A stretch of DNA of 64,000 nt from assembly GCF_001286805.1 (NCBI RefSeq), contig NZ_CXYV01000001.1, positions 154,404 to 218,403 of the forward strand, written 5' to 3'. The notes under the pieces were generated by a model that searched no databases, was not told the origin of the DNA, and was given only the letters and a program-made list of their open reading frames with translations. Positions 7,792-15,743 of this stretch are shown one piece after another. Each line of letters begins with the position of its first letter. Positions within the stretch are counted from its first letter, which is position 1. Source of the stretch: Kallipyga gabonensis (GTDB lineage: Bacteria; Bacillota; Clostridia; Tissierellales; Peptoniphilaceae). The position numbers and the translations under genes are program-made.

Positions 7792-10677
7792 TCAGAAGGT
7801 CTCCCCCTTGATCCAGGCCATGGGATGGTCGAGATCCAGCTTCTTCCTGGCGTAAGCGATGGTGATAAAGACCACGACCACCACCGTACCCACGGCAATA
7901 GCCAGGGAGGCCCAGGGAATGTAGAAGTTGACGATGTCGGCCTTTTCCTGCATGACCTTGGCCATTCCCAAACAAGCCAGGAGGGAAAGGGGAATGGCCA
8001 CAAGAAGGGCCTTGATTCCGTAGTAGGCCCCCTCCACCACCAACATCCGGTTGAGCTGGCGGTCGTCCATGCCCACGGTCTTGAGGATGGCGAAGTCCCG
8101 CCGTCGGAGGATCATGTTGGTGGAGATGGCGTTGAACATATTGGCGATGACGATCAGGCTGATGAAGATGATAAAGAGGGTGGCAAAGACACCGACCATG
8201 GTGACCATCCGGCGCATGAGGTCCGTATTATTCCGGACATCAATGGTGGTATGTCTTTGCGTATCCTCATCAGAAATCCGCTTGACTTCTTCCATGACCC
8301 TGTCATGGCTATTTTCCTGGTCGGTGACTGAGATGGCTCCATGGAAGTCCCGGTGTGCCAGGTCTTCTTCCGGGAAGACCTCCCTGACCCTGGACAGGGG
8401 GAAGTAGATGCAGACCTGACCGGCCCCGCCGCCCAAGGGAGCCCGGTCCGTCATGGTGCCCAGGCTCACCGGTTTGGCAGACTCCACCTGGTCCGGGCTC
8501 TTTACCAGGCTCTCCTTTGTTGTGGTATTTTTCCCCTCAAGATCTGGGATATAGGTATAGACCAGGCTCCCCTTCTGATCCTTCCCTAAGATGGCCTCAA
8601 CATAGCCCTTCTGGTGGGACAGAGAAAGGATGGAAAGGGTAAGATCTTCTTCTTCCTTCAGATAGGGGGTCTCTTCGGACCGAACCCCTCCCGATTTCAG
8701 GAATTGGTAGGTGATTGTTCGGTTCAGGAGGACTCCCCGAACCTTTCCACTTTCAAAATAGGCGTTGGGGTCCTGACCCAAGGACTGGATATAGGTCCGG
8801 AAGTAGGCATCATCCAGGAAGGCCAGTTTGATTCCTTCTCTCAGGTCTTTTCCCCCGTCCCATTGGGCGAGAAAAAGTTCGGTGTCTGTGTCGACCTGAC
8901 TCCCCTCTTCGGCCTGGCGTTTTCTGGCGTCTACCAACTTGTCGTGGTGGACTCCCGGGGGAAAGAGGACATAGGCATCAGTTTGGAAGGAAAGACTGGA
9001 TCGGTCGATACCGGGAATGGTCCGGATTTTTTTCAGAAGGTCCTCCTGGTGGGCCAGACCTCCATTCTCCGTCTCCCCCGAATCCTCCTTCCCTTGGGCC
9101 ATGAGACCCGGGGCAACATCCCAAAAGTGGTAGGAGATGTCGGCCTGGTTGTCGCCCAAGGAGGCCCGATTCATGGTCGATTGGACTTGACCGATGAAGG
9201 CAGAGGAAGTGACAAAGAGAATGACGGAAAGGGCCAGGGAGAAGACGGTTGCCCGTTGGTGACCCTTCTCCCGCTTCTGGTTCTTAACCGCCAACCCGCC
9301 TTCTACGCCAAAATGCTTGGACCAAAATCCTGAAGTCTTGACTTGACGGGCCTTGAGTTTGACATCCTTCTCCATCCGGAGGGCCTGGATGGGGGTCATC
9401 TTCATGGCCCGGCGAGCGGGGAGGAAGGCAGAAATGAGGGTGGTCAGGATACAGAGGAGGGCCGCCAGGAGGAGGGGGGCCAGACTGATGACCGGCTCAA
9501 TTTGGATGGTTCGACCGGGGAGGACATAGGTGAAGTCCGGGGCCATGGACCGGGCAAAATTGAAGGCCAGGAAGAGGCCCAGGTAACCCAAAACCGCTCC
9601 GAGGAGGACCGCAGGCAGGCTGACGATGAGCCCTTCATAGAGAATGGACAAGAGAATCTGCCGGTTGGTGGCCCCGATGGACCGGAGCATGCCGTACTGG
9701 CGTGTCCGCTCCATGACGGAAATGGAGAAGGCATTGTAGATCAGGCTGATGGTGGCCAGGGCGATGATGACGATGAGGATGGTCGCCAGGGTCCAAATGG
9801 CTCGGACTAAAGGCGACCCGGTCACGCTTCCCTGGGTCTGGAGGAGGAATTCATGGTAGTTGATGAATTTGAGGTTCCCGGGCAGGTTCTTGTCCACTTG
9901 GTTCCAATCCCGGTCGGTCTCCATGGCTTGCTTGATTTTCCCCTCCCGGTCCTGGTAGTCCTTAATGCCCTTGGCCCGGTCTTCAAAGGTGAAAAGAACC
10001 ATAGAGGGCCCCTCTGCCCTTCCCCGGGTCAGGGCCGTATAGGCCGGCATGGATACCGGTTCCAGGTCAAAGGACAGGCGCTGGTAGGTTCCCACCACCG
10101 TGAAGGTCATGGGCCGGGACTGGACGATTTTTTCATGGCCCGGTTGAAAATCCAGGGGCTCCCGAGCCATATCGTTAATAGCCAGCTGGCCATCGACTTC
10201 TCTTTTCCCCACGTCCAAGCGGAGGGTCTGACCCAGGTCAAAGGTCACTCCTCCATTGGACTTGAGGTGGTCGGGAAGGAGGATCTCCCCCTCCTTTTTC
10301 GGCATCCGCCCGCTAGTGAGGTTGATGGCCACCAAATTCGGGGCTTCCTTGTCGATGGAAAAGATCCGGAGGTAGGGCTTGTATTCATTGGTCGACCCGA
10401 TGTCGGCAAAGCCCACCTCCTTCCAGACGGAGACCTTCCCCTGGTTGGGGACATTCCGGGCCTCCTCCACCTCCCGGTCGGTCAGGCCATGCCAATAGCC
10501 GTGGTAGGCACCTTCGCTTTCCAGGGTGACCCGTTCGAAAAATTTCTGTCCGGAATGGCCGCCCAGGGTGACCGCCGTTAACATGATCATGGAGACGGTG
10601 ATGCCCAGGATGGTGACCAGGGTCCGGGTTCCGTTCTTTTTCAGACTCCGCCGGGTGAAGGCAAATAGGGCATTCAT
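7792..10677 (-). CDS. ABC transporter permease, double FtsX/MacB-type
   Basis: The 961-residue membrane subunit of an ABC exporter. A first transmembrane helix lies at about residues 18-38. It is followed by an extracellular region, three helices around residues 285-425 with the FtsX hallmark MLRSIGATNRQI, and another helix near 480. A large extracellular domain of about 280 residues then leads to three C-terminal helices with a second hallmark, ILKTVGMDDRQL. Duplicated FtsX modules typify LolCDE/MacB/BceB-like exporters acting on lipoproteins, peptides or lipids. The start overlaps the ATPase stop by 4 bases. Neighbouring kinase and regulator genes suggest antimicrobial-peptide or envelope-stress control. 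The substrate is not identifiable. Confidence 0.9.
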   Translation of the reverse strand: MNALFAFTRRSLKKNGTRTLVTILGITVSMIMLTAVTLGGHSGQKFFERVTLESEGAYHGYWHGLTDREVEEARNVPNQGKVSVWKEVGFADIGSTNEYKPYLRIFSIDKEAPNLVAINLTSGRMPKKEGEILLPDHLKSNGGVTFDLGQTLRLDVGKREVDGQLAINDMAREPLDFQPGHEKIVQSRPMTFTVVGTYQRLSFDLEPVSMPAYTALTRGRAEGPSMVLFTFEDRAKGIKDYQDREGKIKQAMETDRDWNQVDKNLPGNLKFINYHEFLLQTQGSVTGSPLVRAIWTLATILIVIIALATISLIYNAFSISVMERTRQYGMLRSIGATNRQILLSILYEGLIVSLPAVLLGAVLGYLGLFLAFNFARSMAPDFTYVLPGRTIQIEPVISLAPLLLAALLCILTTLISAFLPARRAMKMTPIQALRMEKDVKLKARQVKTSGFWSKHFGVEGGLAVKNQKREKGHQRATVFSLALSVILFVTSSAFIGQVQSTMNRASLGDNQADISYHFWDVAPGLMAQGKEDSGETENGGLAHQEDLLKKIRTIPGIDRSSLSFQTDAYVLFPPGVHHDKLVDARKRQAEEGSQVDTDTELFLAQWDGGKDLREGIKLAFLDDAYFRTYIQSLGQDPNAYFESGKVRGVLLNRTITYQFLKSGGVRSEETPYLKEEEDLTLSILSLSHQKGYVEAILGKDQKGSLVYTYIPDLEGKNTTTKESLVKSPDQVESAKPVSLGTMTDRAPLGGGAGQVCIYFPLSRVREVFPEEDLAHRDFHGAISVTDQENSHDRVMEEVKRISDEDTQRHTTIDVRNNTDLMRRMVTMVGVFATLFIIFISLIVIANMFNAISTNMILRRRDFAILKTVGMDDRQLNRMLVVEGAYYGIKALLVAIPLSLLACLGMAKVMQEKADIVNFYIPWASLAIAVGTVVVVVFITIAYARKKLDLDHPMAWIKGETF

Positions 10678-11363
10678 TGTCTCCCCCTTACCTGCTCGTC
10701 CCGGGTGATGAGACCGTCTTCAATGGAGAGGATCCGGTCGGCCTGGAGGGCGATGGACTCATCGTGGGTGATGACCAGAAGGGTTTGATTGAAGGTCTTA
10801 TTGTAGAATTTCAGGAGTTCGATGATGGCCTGGGAGTTCCTGGAATCCAGGTTCCCGGTCGGCTCATCGGCCAAAACAATGGAGGGGGCATTCATGAGGG
10901 CCCGGCCGATAGAAGCCCGCTGCTGCTGGCCCCCGGAGAGCTGGTTGGGGAGGGCGGCTCGGCAGTTTTCCAGACCCAGGGTTTGAATGAGGTCTTCCAG
11001 ACGCTGTTGGTTGACTACCCTCCCGTCCAGGGTAACCGGTAGAGTCATGTTCTCTTCCACGGTCAGAACCGGGATGAGGTTGTAGAACTGGTAAACCAGG
11101 CCCACTTCCCTCCGGCGGAAGATAGCCAGGTTTTTATCGCTTTGCTGGTAGACGTCTTGGCCGTTGACAAAGACCTTGCCGCCGGTTGGCCGGTCTACCC
11201 CGCCGATGGCATGGAGGAGGGTGGACTTTCCGGAGCCCGAGGGACCGATGATGGCCACAAATTCTCCCTTGTTGACTGAAAAAGAAACCCCCGCCAGGGC
11301 CTTGACCAAGTGGGGCTCCTTCCCATAGGTCTTGGTCAGATTTTCAACGCGCAATACTTCCAT
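10674..11363 (-). CDS. ABC transporter ATP-binding protein (LolD/MacB type)
   Basis: A 229-residue ATPase that powers the downstream double-FtsX permease. It has Walker [10 protein letters not shown] near residue 40, the Q-loop, signature LSGGQQQR, Walker B VLADEP and the H-loop histidine in VITHDES. The ATG at 11363 has a perfect AAGGAGG site. The stop overlaps the permease start (ATGA-type overlap), so the two are translated together. It is the first gene after a candidate regulator-binding direct repeat at 11441-11457. This subfamily (LolD, MacB, BceA) drives mechanotransmission across the membrane rather than classical transport. Confidence 0.93.
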   Translation of the reverse strand: MEVLRVENLTKTYGKEPHLVKALAGVSFSVNKGEFVAIIGPSGSGKSTLLHAIGGVDRPTGGKVFVNGQDVYQQSDKNLAIFRRREVGLVYQFYNLIPVLTVEENMTLPVTLDGRVVNQQRLEDLIQTLGLENCRAALPNQLSGGQQQRASIGRALMNAPSIVLADEPTGNLDSRNSQAIIELLKFYNKTFNQTLLVITHDESIALQADRILSIEDGLITRDEQVRGRQ

Positions 11364-11408
11364 AAATTTCCTCCTTTATGCGGAAATGATCTTATGAGAT
11401 TGTCGAAA

Positions 11409-11457
11409 TTCATAATCTGAATCCATGATAAAGGAGGAAAGTGACATCTCGGTGACA
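11409..11457 (-). promoter_or_regulatory. Candidate response-regulator direct repeat and promoter for the ABC exporter
   Basis: On the minus strand TGTCAC occurs twice, 11 bases apart (one helical turn; 11457-11452 and 11446-11441). Four bases further is a non-consensus -35 position (11437-11432), then 17 bases to a possible -10, TATGAA (11414-11409). A direct repeat touching a poor -35 is the usual arrangement for OmpR-family activators, and such a regulator is encoded at 13044-13706. The link is inference. Confidence 0.45.
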
Positions 11458-11486
11458 GATATTAAATAAATTCTCCTAAATAAATC

Positions 11487-11514
11487 ATCCCTGGAATTGG
11501 GGAATTCCAGGGAT
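11487..11514 (-). terminator. Terminator-like hairpin after the 150-residue membrane protein gene
   Basis: 12-bp perfect arms ATCCCTGGAATT (11487-11498) and AATTCCAGGGAT (11503-11514) have a 4-base loop. The flank on the minus strand is only moderately T-rich (GATTTATTTA), and the plus flank also has T-runs. It lies between the kinase/membrane-protein genes and the ABC genes. Confidence 0.65.
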
Positions 11515-11538
11515 AATTCGTCTTTCTTATTTATGCAT

Positions 11539-11991
11539 TTATGGCTTTAAGGGATCCTCAATGAAGTGAAAGTCACCCGTCCGGTTATTAAATTCCAGGT
11601 AGCGGTTGCTTTCCGTTCGAAAAACATATCCACCCCTGTAAAAAAGGCTTTGATTGGGGAAATAGCCTTGATTGTCGGTTTCGATCGTCTCCTTGACCTC
11701 TCCTTGAATTTTTTCCTTGGCTTGAGGAATCGTGTAATTCGGCTTCAAAAACAAGAAGGCTAGGATCAACAATAGGGTGATGAATCCGTAACCCAGACTG
11801 GCCCGCTGATCTTTCTTTTGGAAAAGCCCGATAACAAGCAAGACCCCATAGGTAATAAAGGGGGGCATTAAGACATCGTAGGCATAGAGAAAAATATCCA
11901 GAGCGATGAGGATAGCTATGGCAATAATGCATAAAACTTGAATGACCTGCTGAGATTTCGTATTGCCCTTGGGCTTCTGCGATAAGGACAT
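11539..11991 (-). CDS. Small membrane protein of unknown function between kinase and ABC exporter
   Basis: A 150-residue protein I do not recognise. A short polar N-terminus is followed by about three hydrophobic helices (VIQVLCIIAIAILIALDIFL, MPPFITYGVLLVIGLF, YGFITLLLILAFLFL). A soluble C-terminal part of about 70 residues follows, ending in an aromatic-rich stretch (FYRGGYVFRTESNRYLEF, GDFHFIEDP). The ATG has an AGGTGG site at 6 bases. It starts 54 bases after the histidine kinase ends and has its own hairpin terminator, so it is probably the last gene of the regulator-kinase transcript. Placement suggests an accessory of the sensing or export module; nothing in its sequence proves this. 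Confidence 0.75.
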   Translation of the reverse strand: MSLSQKPKGNTKSQQVIQVLCIIAIAILIALDIFLYAYDVLMPPFITYGVLLVIGLFQKKDQRASLGYGFITLLLILAFLFLKPNYTIPQAKEKIQGEVKETIETDNQGYFPNQSLFYRGGYVFRTESNRYLEFNNRTGDFHFIEDPLKP

Positions 11992-12045
11992 TGATGACCA
12001 CCTCCTTCAAGAAAGAATTCACAATCTGCAATTCTTGTCTGGAAA

Positions 12046-13035
12046 TTAAACCACTGACTTATAAAAACGGATCCGGAAAAGGGCGCCATCCTGGTTTTCC
12101 GCCTGGATGGTCCCGTTTTGGGCCGTAATGATGGCCCGGGAAAGGGCCAGGCCGATCCCGATGGAATTTTCGCTGGCCCCTTTTCCTTTATAAAAGCGGT
12201 CAAAAAGATAAGGGAGGTCCTCGCTATCAAAGCCGGGCCCGTCATCCTGGATGGTGATTTCCGTGTAAAGGGTGTTATCCATGCCCCGGATTTGGAGTTC
12301 TCCCCCGGCCGAGGTATGTTCCAGGGCATTTTTGATGAGGTTTTCCAGGGCCTCCAGGGTCCACCGGTAGTCCCCTTCAAAGGAGGCTTCCTCGACCTCC
12401 AGGTCCAGGGAAACGCCCTGGACCTCCAGGGGGATTTCAAAGGACCGGACCGCCTCATCCAGGAGGGGGCGAAGGGGGACGGTGGTTTTCTCGAAGCGGA
12501 CGGTCCCGGCATCGATCTTGGAGAGCTTGAGGAGGGATTCCACCAGCCACTCCATCCGCCGGCATTCCTTGGACATCTTTCGGACCAGGTCTCGCCGCTT
12601 GTCCTCGGTCAGGTCGGGGTCCTTGAGGAGTTCCATCTGGATAAAGAGGACGGTCAGGGGAGTCCGGAGCTGGTGGAAGATGTCTTCGATGGCCTCCTTG
12701 AGGACCAGCTTATCTTCCTGGAGCTGGTCCTTTTGCTCATGGAGCTTGATCAGGAGCTTGCGGATCTGGCTTTCCAAGATGGGGACTTCCCCCTCTTCTG
12801 CATCGGAAAGCTGGGGGAGGTCGTCGGCATAGAGGGCATGGTCCAGCTTGTGGGCCAGGTCGGCCAGGTCCCGGTAGTGCTTGAGGCTGAAGGTCAGGTG
12901 GAGGATGACCACGAAGGCCGAAGTCAAAAGGAAGGGAAAGAGGGCTTGAGATCTCGTGGCCAGCAAAACCAAGGTCATGGCCAGGAGGCCGGCCAGGGAG
13001 AGGAAGGCTTCCCGGCGGATGTCTTTGTTTTTCAT
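12046..13035 (-). CDS. Two-component sensor histidine kinase
   Basis: A 329-residue membrane kinase. Two helices near residues 10-26 and 30-50 are separated by a very short loop, so it lacks a real extracellular sensor. This resembles intramembrane-sensing kinases that take their signal from a partner transporter. The H-box DIFHQLRTPLT contains the phospho-acceptor at about H121. The N-box NLIKNALEHT, G1 DDGPGF and G2 GIGLALS are all present. The ATG follows AGGAGGG. It starts 8 bases after the response regulator and lies upstream of the ABC exporter genes. The likely role is detection of envelope-active peptides through the exporter (BceS-like logic), which is inference. Confidence 0.93.
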   Translation of the reverse strand: MKNKDIRREAFLSLAGLLAMTLVLLATRSQALFPFLLTSAFVVILHLTFSLKHYRDLADLAHKLDHALYADDLPQLSDAEEGEVPILESQIRKLLIKLHEQKDQLQEDKLVLKEAIEDIFHQLRTPLTVLFIQMELLKDPDLTEDKRRDLVRKMSKECRRMEWLVESLLKLSKIDAGTVRFEKTTVPLRPLLDEAVRSFEIPLEVQGVSLDLEVEEASFEGDYRWTLEALENLIKNALEHTSAGGELQIRGMDNTLYTEITIQDDGPGFDSEDLPYLFDRFYKGKGASENSIGIGLALSRAIITAQNGTIQAENQDGALFRIRFYKSVV

Positions 13036-13043
13036 GAGCCCTC

Positions 13044-13706
13044 CTAGTCCATCCGGTAGCCGATGCCCCGGACGGTGGTGATGATCTTGGGGTTCTTGGG
13101 GTCTTCCTCCAGCTTTTCCCGGAGGCGTTTGATGTAGACCGAGAGGGTGTTGTCGTTGACAAAATCGCCCGCCAGGTCCCAGATATCCTCGAGAAGCTGG
13201 TTCCGGCGGAGGACCTGACCCCGGTTGGCCAAAAAGGTCTCCAGGAGGCGGTATTCCAGGGCCGAGAGTTCCTCCTCCTTCCCCTTGCGGGTGATGGTCC
13301 CCCGGTCAAGATTGACCAGGACGTCTTGAATTTGGAGGGTCTCCCCCCTCCCCTCCCTGCGGAGGACATTCTGGATCCGGGCCAGGAGCTCCCGGGGGCG
13401 GAAGGGCTTGACGATGTAGTCATTGGCCCCCTCCTCAAAGGTCCGGACCAAAGTTTCCTCCTCATCCTGGGCGGTGAGGAAGATCCCGGGGACCCCCATG
13501 GTCTTGGCGGCTTCCAGGACCCCGAAGCCGGTCCCGTTTTGGAGGGAAATGTCAATTAAAAGGAGGTCAAAGGGCTCCTCCCTGAGCCGGAGGCGGGCCT
13601 CCCTCTCTCCCCCAACGGCCACGACAAGGAAGTCCTTCCCGGTCAGGTATTCCGTCAGGGAGGATACGATGGCCCCATCGTCTTCTACCAGTAGAATTTT
13701 GTCCAT
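13044..13706 (-). CDS. OmpR/PhoB-family response regulator
   Basis: A 220-residue two-domain regulator. The receiver domain has acidic residues D9-D10, the phosphorylation site D52 in LLLIDISLQNG, and the conserved T and K (FLTAQDEE, YIVKPF). The C-terminal winged-helix domain includes ALEYRLLETFLANRGQVLRRNQLLEDIW and the DNA-recognition segment VNDNTLSVYIKRLREKL. It is the first gene of a regulator-kinase pair with a -35/-10 promoter immediately upstream. Its most likely target is the downstream ABC exporter, whose promoter region has a TGTCAC direct repeat. Confidence 0.95.
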   Translation of the reverse strand: MDKILLVEDDGAIVSSLTEYLTGKDFLVVAVGGEREARLRLREEPFDLLLIDISLQNGTGFGVLEAAKTMGVPGIFLTAQDEEETLVRTFEEGANDYIVKPFRPRELLARIQNVLRREGRGETLQIQDVLVNLDRGTITRKGKEEELSALEYRLLETFLANRGQVLRRNQLLEDIWDLAGDFVNDNTLSVYIKRLREKLEEDPKNPKIITTVRGIGYRMD

Positions 13707-13727
13707 GCTGCCCCCTTTCTTACTTTT

Positions 13728-13756
13728 AGTGTAGCGGATTGGTTTTTTTCTGACAA
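13728..13756 (-). promoter_or_regulatory. Promoter of the response regulator-kinase genes
   Basis: On the minus strand, TTGTCA (13756-13751), an exact 17-base spacer and TACACT (13733-13728). It lies about 22 bases upstream of the regulator ATG. Confidence 0.7.
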
Positions 13757-13831
13757 GAAAGTCCGGTCACCTATCCCTGGCCGGAAAATCGTGTAAAATA
13801 AGAAGTAAAAGAAGAAAGGGGGCGTGGGGCC

Positions 13832-14365
13832 ATGAAAATCTGTAACTACTGCGGAAATACCAGCGAGGACGGGGTGGAAGTTTGTTCATCCTGTGGGTCC
13901 AGCGATTTTTCCACCCGCTGCAACCAGTGCGGCACCATCTTTTCCTCCCCCTATTGCCCTCAATGCGGTTTGAAGGCGGGGGCAAAGTCCAAAACCTGCC
14001 CTCGATGTGGCGGAGAATACTTCACCAAGGCCTGCCCCCAGTGCGGTTATACCACAGGCCGGGGAATCTACTCCCGAACGAATGACCCTTATCCTAAGGC
14101 GAATTCTTCCCGCCCCAACTCCTCAGCAAGCCGAAAAGTCACACCCACTCCTCCGGCCAAGCCCCACAGATTTGGAATTACTCTTTTGTGGATCCTGGGC
14201 TGGATCTTCCTCTTCCCCCTCCCCTTAACCATCCTGATTCGGCGGAATGAAAAAATCCAAGCTTCTCGATTCCTCCGGGTCCTATCGACAGCAGTTCTGG
14301 TCGTTCTATGGATGGTCTTCCTCATGGCCGCCTGGGGACAATATTTCCTTGGCCAGCCGAAATAA
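13832..14365 (+). CDS. Zinc-ribbon membrane protein
   Basis: A 177-residue protein, one of the few plus-strand genes. The first 75 residues hold eight CxxC pairs arranged as tandem zinc ribbons (CNYCG, CSSCG, CNQCG, CPQCG, CPRCG, CPQCG). A Ser/Pro/Thr-rich linker of about 35 residues follows, then two transmembrane helices (ITLLWILGWIFLFPLPLTILI and VLSTAVLVVLWMVFLMAAW). Multi-ribbon plus membrane-anchor proteins are common in Firmicutes and mostly uncharacterised. It is divergent from the two-component operon and borders the large hairpin-repeat region. Function unknown. Confidence 0.82.
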   Translation: MKICNYCGNTSEDGVEVCSSCGSSDFSTRCNQCGTIFSSPYCPQCGLKAGAKSKTCPRCGGEYFTKACPQCGYTTGRGIYSRTNDPYPKANSSRPNSSASRKVTPTPPAKPHRFGITLLWILGWIFLFPLPLTILIRRNEKIQASRFLRVLSTAVLVVLWMVFLMAAWGQYFLGQPK

Positions 14366-14581
14366 GCGGGTTAGGGCTGCCTGCTTGGTGGTAAGCTCAC
14401 CCTCATAAATTCGTCGACCAATGTCCAATCTTTTTTCTCTGGAATACGTCATAATAGGACTCCTTGTCTTCCTCTTTTCTCTTTGTCTCCATTTTATACA
14501 ATTTCCCTGTATGTGAATGAATAAATGGAGTTAAAAAGAAAAACTCAGGTGTCCAAAAAAAGCTTACCACTACACAAGAGC

Positions 14582-15125
14582 CCGGGACTAGATGCCGGGA
14601 TTCCGCCCTGTTGGTCGGAATAGGGAATTGGGCGGTGTGGAAATTCCACCCTATTTGGCGAAAATGAGAATTGGGTGGTGGGGGAATTCCGCCTCATTTG
14701 GTGAAATGGAAAATTGGGTGGTGAAAAAAATACCGCCTCATTTGGCGAAATGGAAAATTGGGTGGTGAAAATAATACCACCTCATTTGGCGAAACCTAAA
14801 GTTAGGGCGGTATAGGGATACCATCCTTTTGCCAAAAAACCGAGTTAAGGCGGTACAGGGATTCCGCCTCTTTGCCGAAAAGCGGAGTTAAGGCGGTACA
14901 GGGATTCCCCTCCTTCCCTCTGTTTTCGCCACTTGGAGGGGTATGAGGATACCCCTCCCTCACGCCGTTTTCGCCACTTGGAGGGGCATGAGGATACCCC
15001 TCCTTCACGCCGTTTTCGCCACTTGGAGGGGCATGAGGATACCCCTCCTTCCCGCCATTTACACCATTTGGAGGGGCATGGGAACACCCCTCTCTCCCGC
15101 TGTTCTCGCCACTTGGAGGGGTATT
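14582..15125. repeat. Tandem array of 43-45 bp hairpin units (types A and B)
   Basis: About seven diverged units start near 14626, 14669, 14712, 14756, 14800, 14844 and 14887 (43-44 bp step). They are followed by five near-identical units at 14931, 14976, 15021, 15066 and 15111 (exactly 45 bp step). Each unit has a short invariant element (TTTCGCCAAATG-like; on the minus strand in the first group, TTTTCGCCACTTG on plus in the second). Each also has a stem whose sequence changes between units while pairing is kept: GGTGGT/ACCACC, GGTAT/ATACC, GGCGG/CCGCC, GAGGGG/CCCCTC. Open frames here arise because 45 is a multiple of three. No gene is supported. Confidence 0.85.
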
Positions 15126-15360
15126 GGGCCAAGCCTTGGGCTCCGCCCAAACCTGCCCTCGCCGGGAGCAGGGCACCATCCTGGAAAACGAAAACTCATG
15201 AGTTCAGAGCCGGAGGCAGGAGCCACCGCCGGAGGCGGCTTGCCCTTGAGGGCATAAGGACAAAATTCGCTAAAATAAAAAAATGACGGGAAGAACAAGG
15301 GATTGTTGAGTTCGTCGCCGTCGGCGAAGCCGGAAAAGCGAATTTTGTTCTGCCATCAAG
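15126..15360. repeat. Hairpin-rich spacer with a 118-bp imperfect inverted repeat
   Basis: Between the two arrays there is no convincing gene. Several short hairpins occur: TTGGGC/GCCCAA, TGCCCT/AGGGCA, CCGCC/GGCGG (15226-15238) and the palindrome AACTCATGAGTT (15193-15204). A longer inverted repeat spans 15244-15361. Its inner arms ACAAAATTCGCT (15260-15271) and AGCGAATTTTGT (15337-15348) match perfectly, its outer arms match 10 of 11, and the loop is about 65 bases. It could be a small non-autonomous element or a structured RNA. Confidence 0.55.
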
Positions 15361-15680
15361 GGTGGCGACCCTGGCTACTGGCATTTATGAGCCCCCAGCC
15401 AGGGCGAGATTACCCTGGCTACTGGCAATGATGAGCACCAGACAGGGCGGGACTTCCCTGGCTGCTGGCAATGATGAGCTCCAGCCAGGGCGGGGTTCCC
15501 CTGGCTATCGGCGAATTTGGGGGCCAGCCAGGGTGAGGGGTTCCCTGGCTAGCAAAAAATATGAGCCCAGGCCAGGGCGGGGCTTCCCTGGCTATCGGCA
15601 AATATGAGCCCCAGCCAGGGTAGGGGCTGCCCTGGCTACCAGCGGATTGGGGCCACAGCCAGGGCAGCGGCCCCGCCATT
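15361..15680. repeat. Tandem array of 43-44 bp hairpin units (type C)
   Basis: Seven units have the stem AGCCAGGG / CCCTGGCT around an 8-9 base loop. Left arms start near 15397, 15440, 15483, 15526, 15570, 15613 and 15657. The inter-stem segment (ATCGGCAAATATGAGCCC and variants) is conserved. The step equals that of the neighbouring A/B arrays, but the stem sequence is different. No coding sequence is supported. Confidence 0.85.
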
Positions 15681-15706
15681 AGACAAATTACAGCTCCGCC
15701 TCCCAC

Positions 15707-15740
15707 AAAAAAAGAGCCGCACTAGCGGCTCTTTTTCTTT
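15707..15740 (-). terminator. Terminator after the GPH transporter gene
   Basis: GAGCCGC (15714-15720), loop ACTA, GCGGCTC (15725-15731), with a T7 run on the minus-strand exit side and T-rich sequence on the plus side. It sits just past the transporter stop and can act in both directions. Confidence 0.9.
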
Positions 15741-15743
15741 TTC

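Noticed and set aside
14802..15286. Repeat-containing small proteins on both strands (15-residue period)
   Set aside because: Several frames are open on both strands at once because the unit is 45 bp. There are no ribosome sites, and composition follows the hairpins rather than codon use.
14582..15680. A CRISPR array
   Set aside because: The whole 43-45 bp unit is repeated with drift. There are no constant repeats separated by unique spacers of even length, and no cas genes are nearby.
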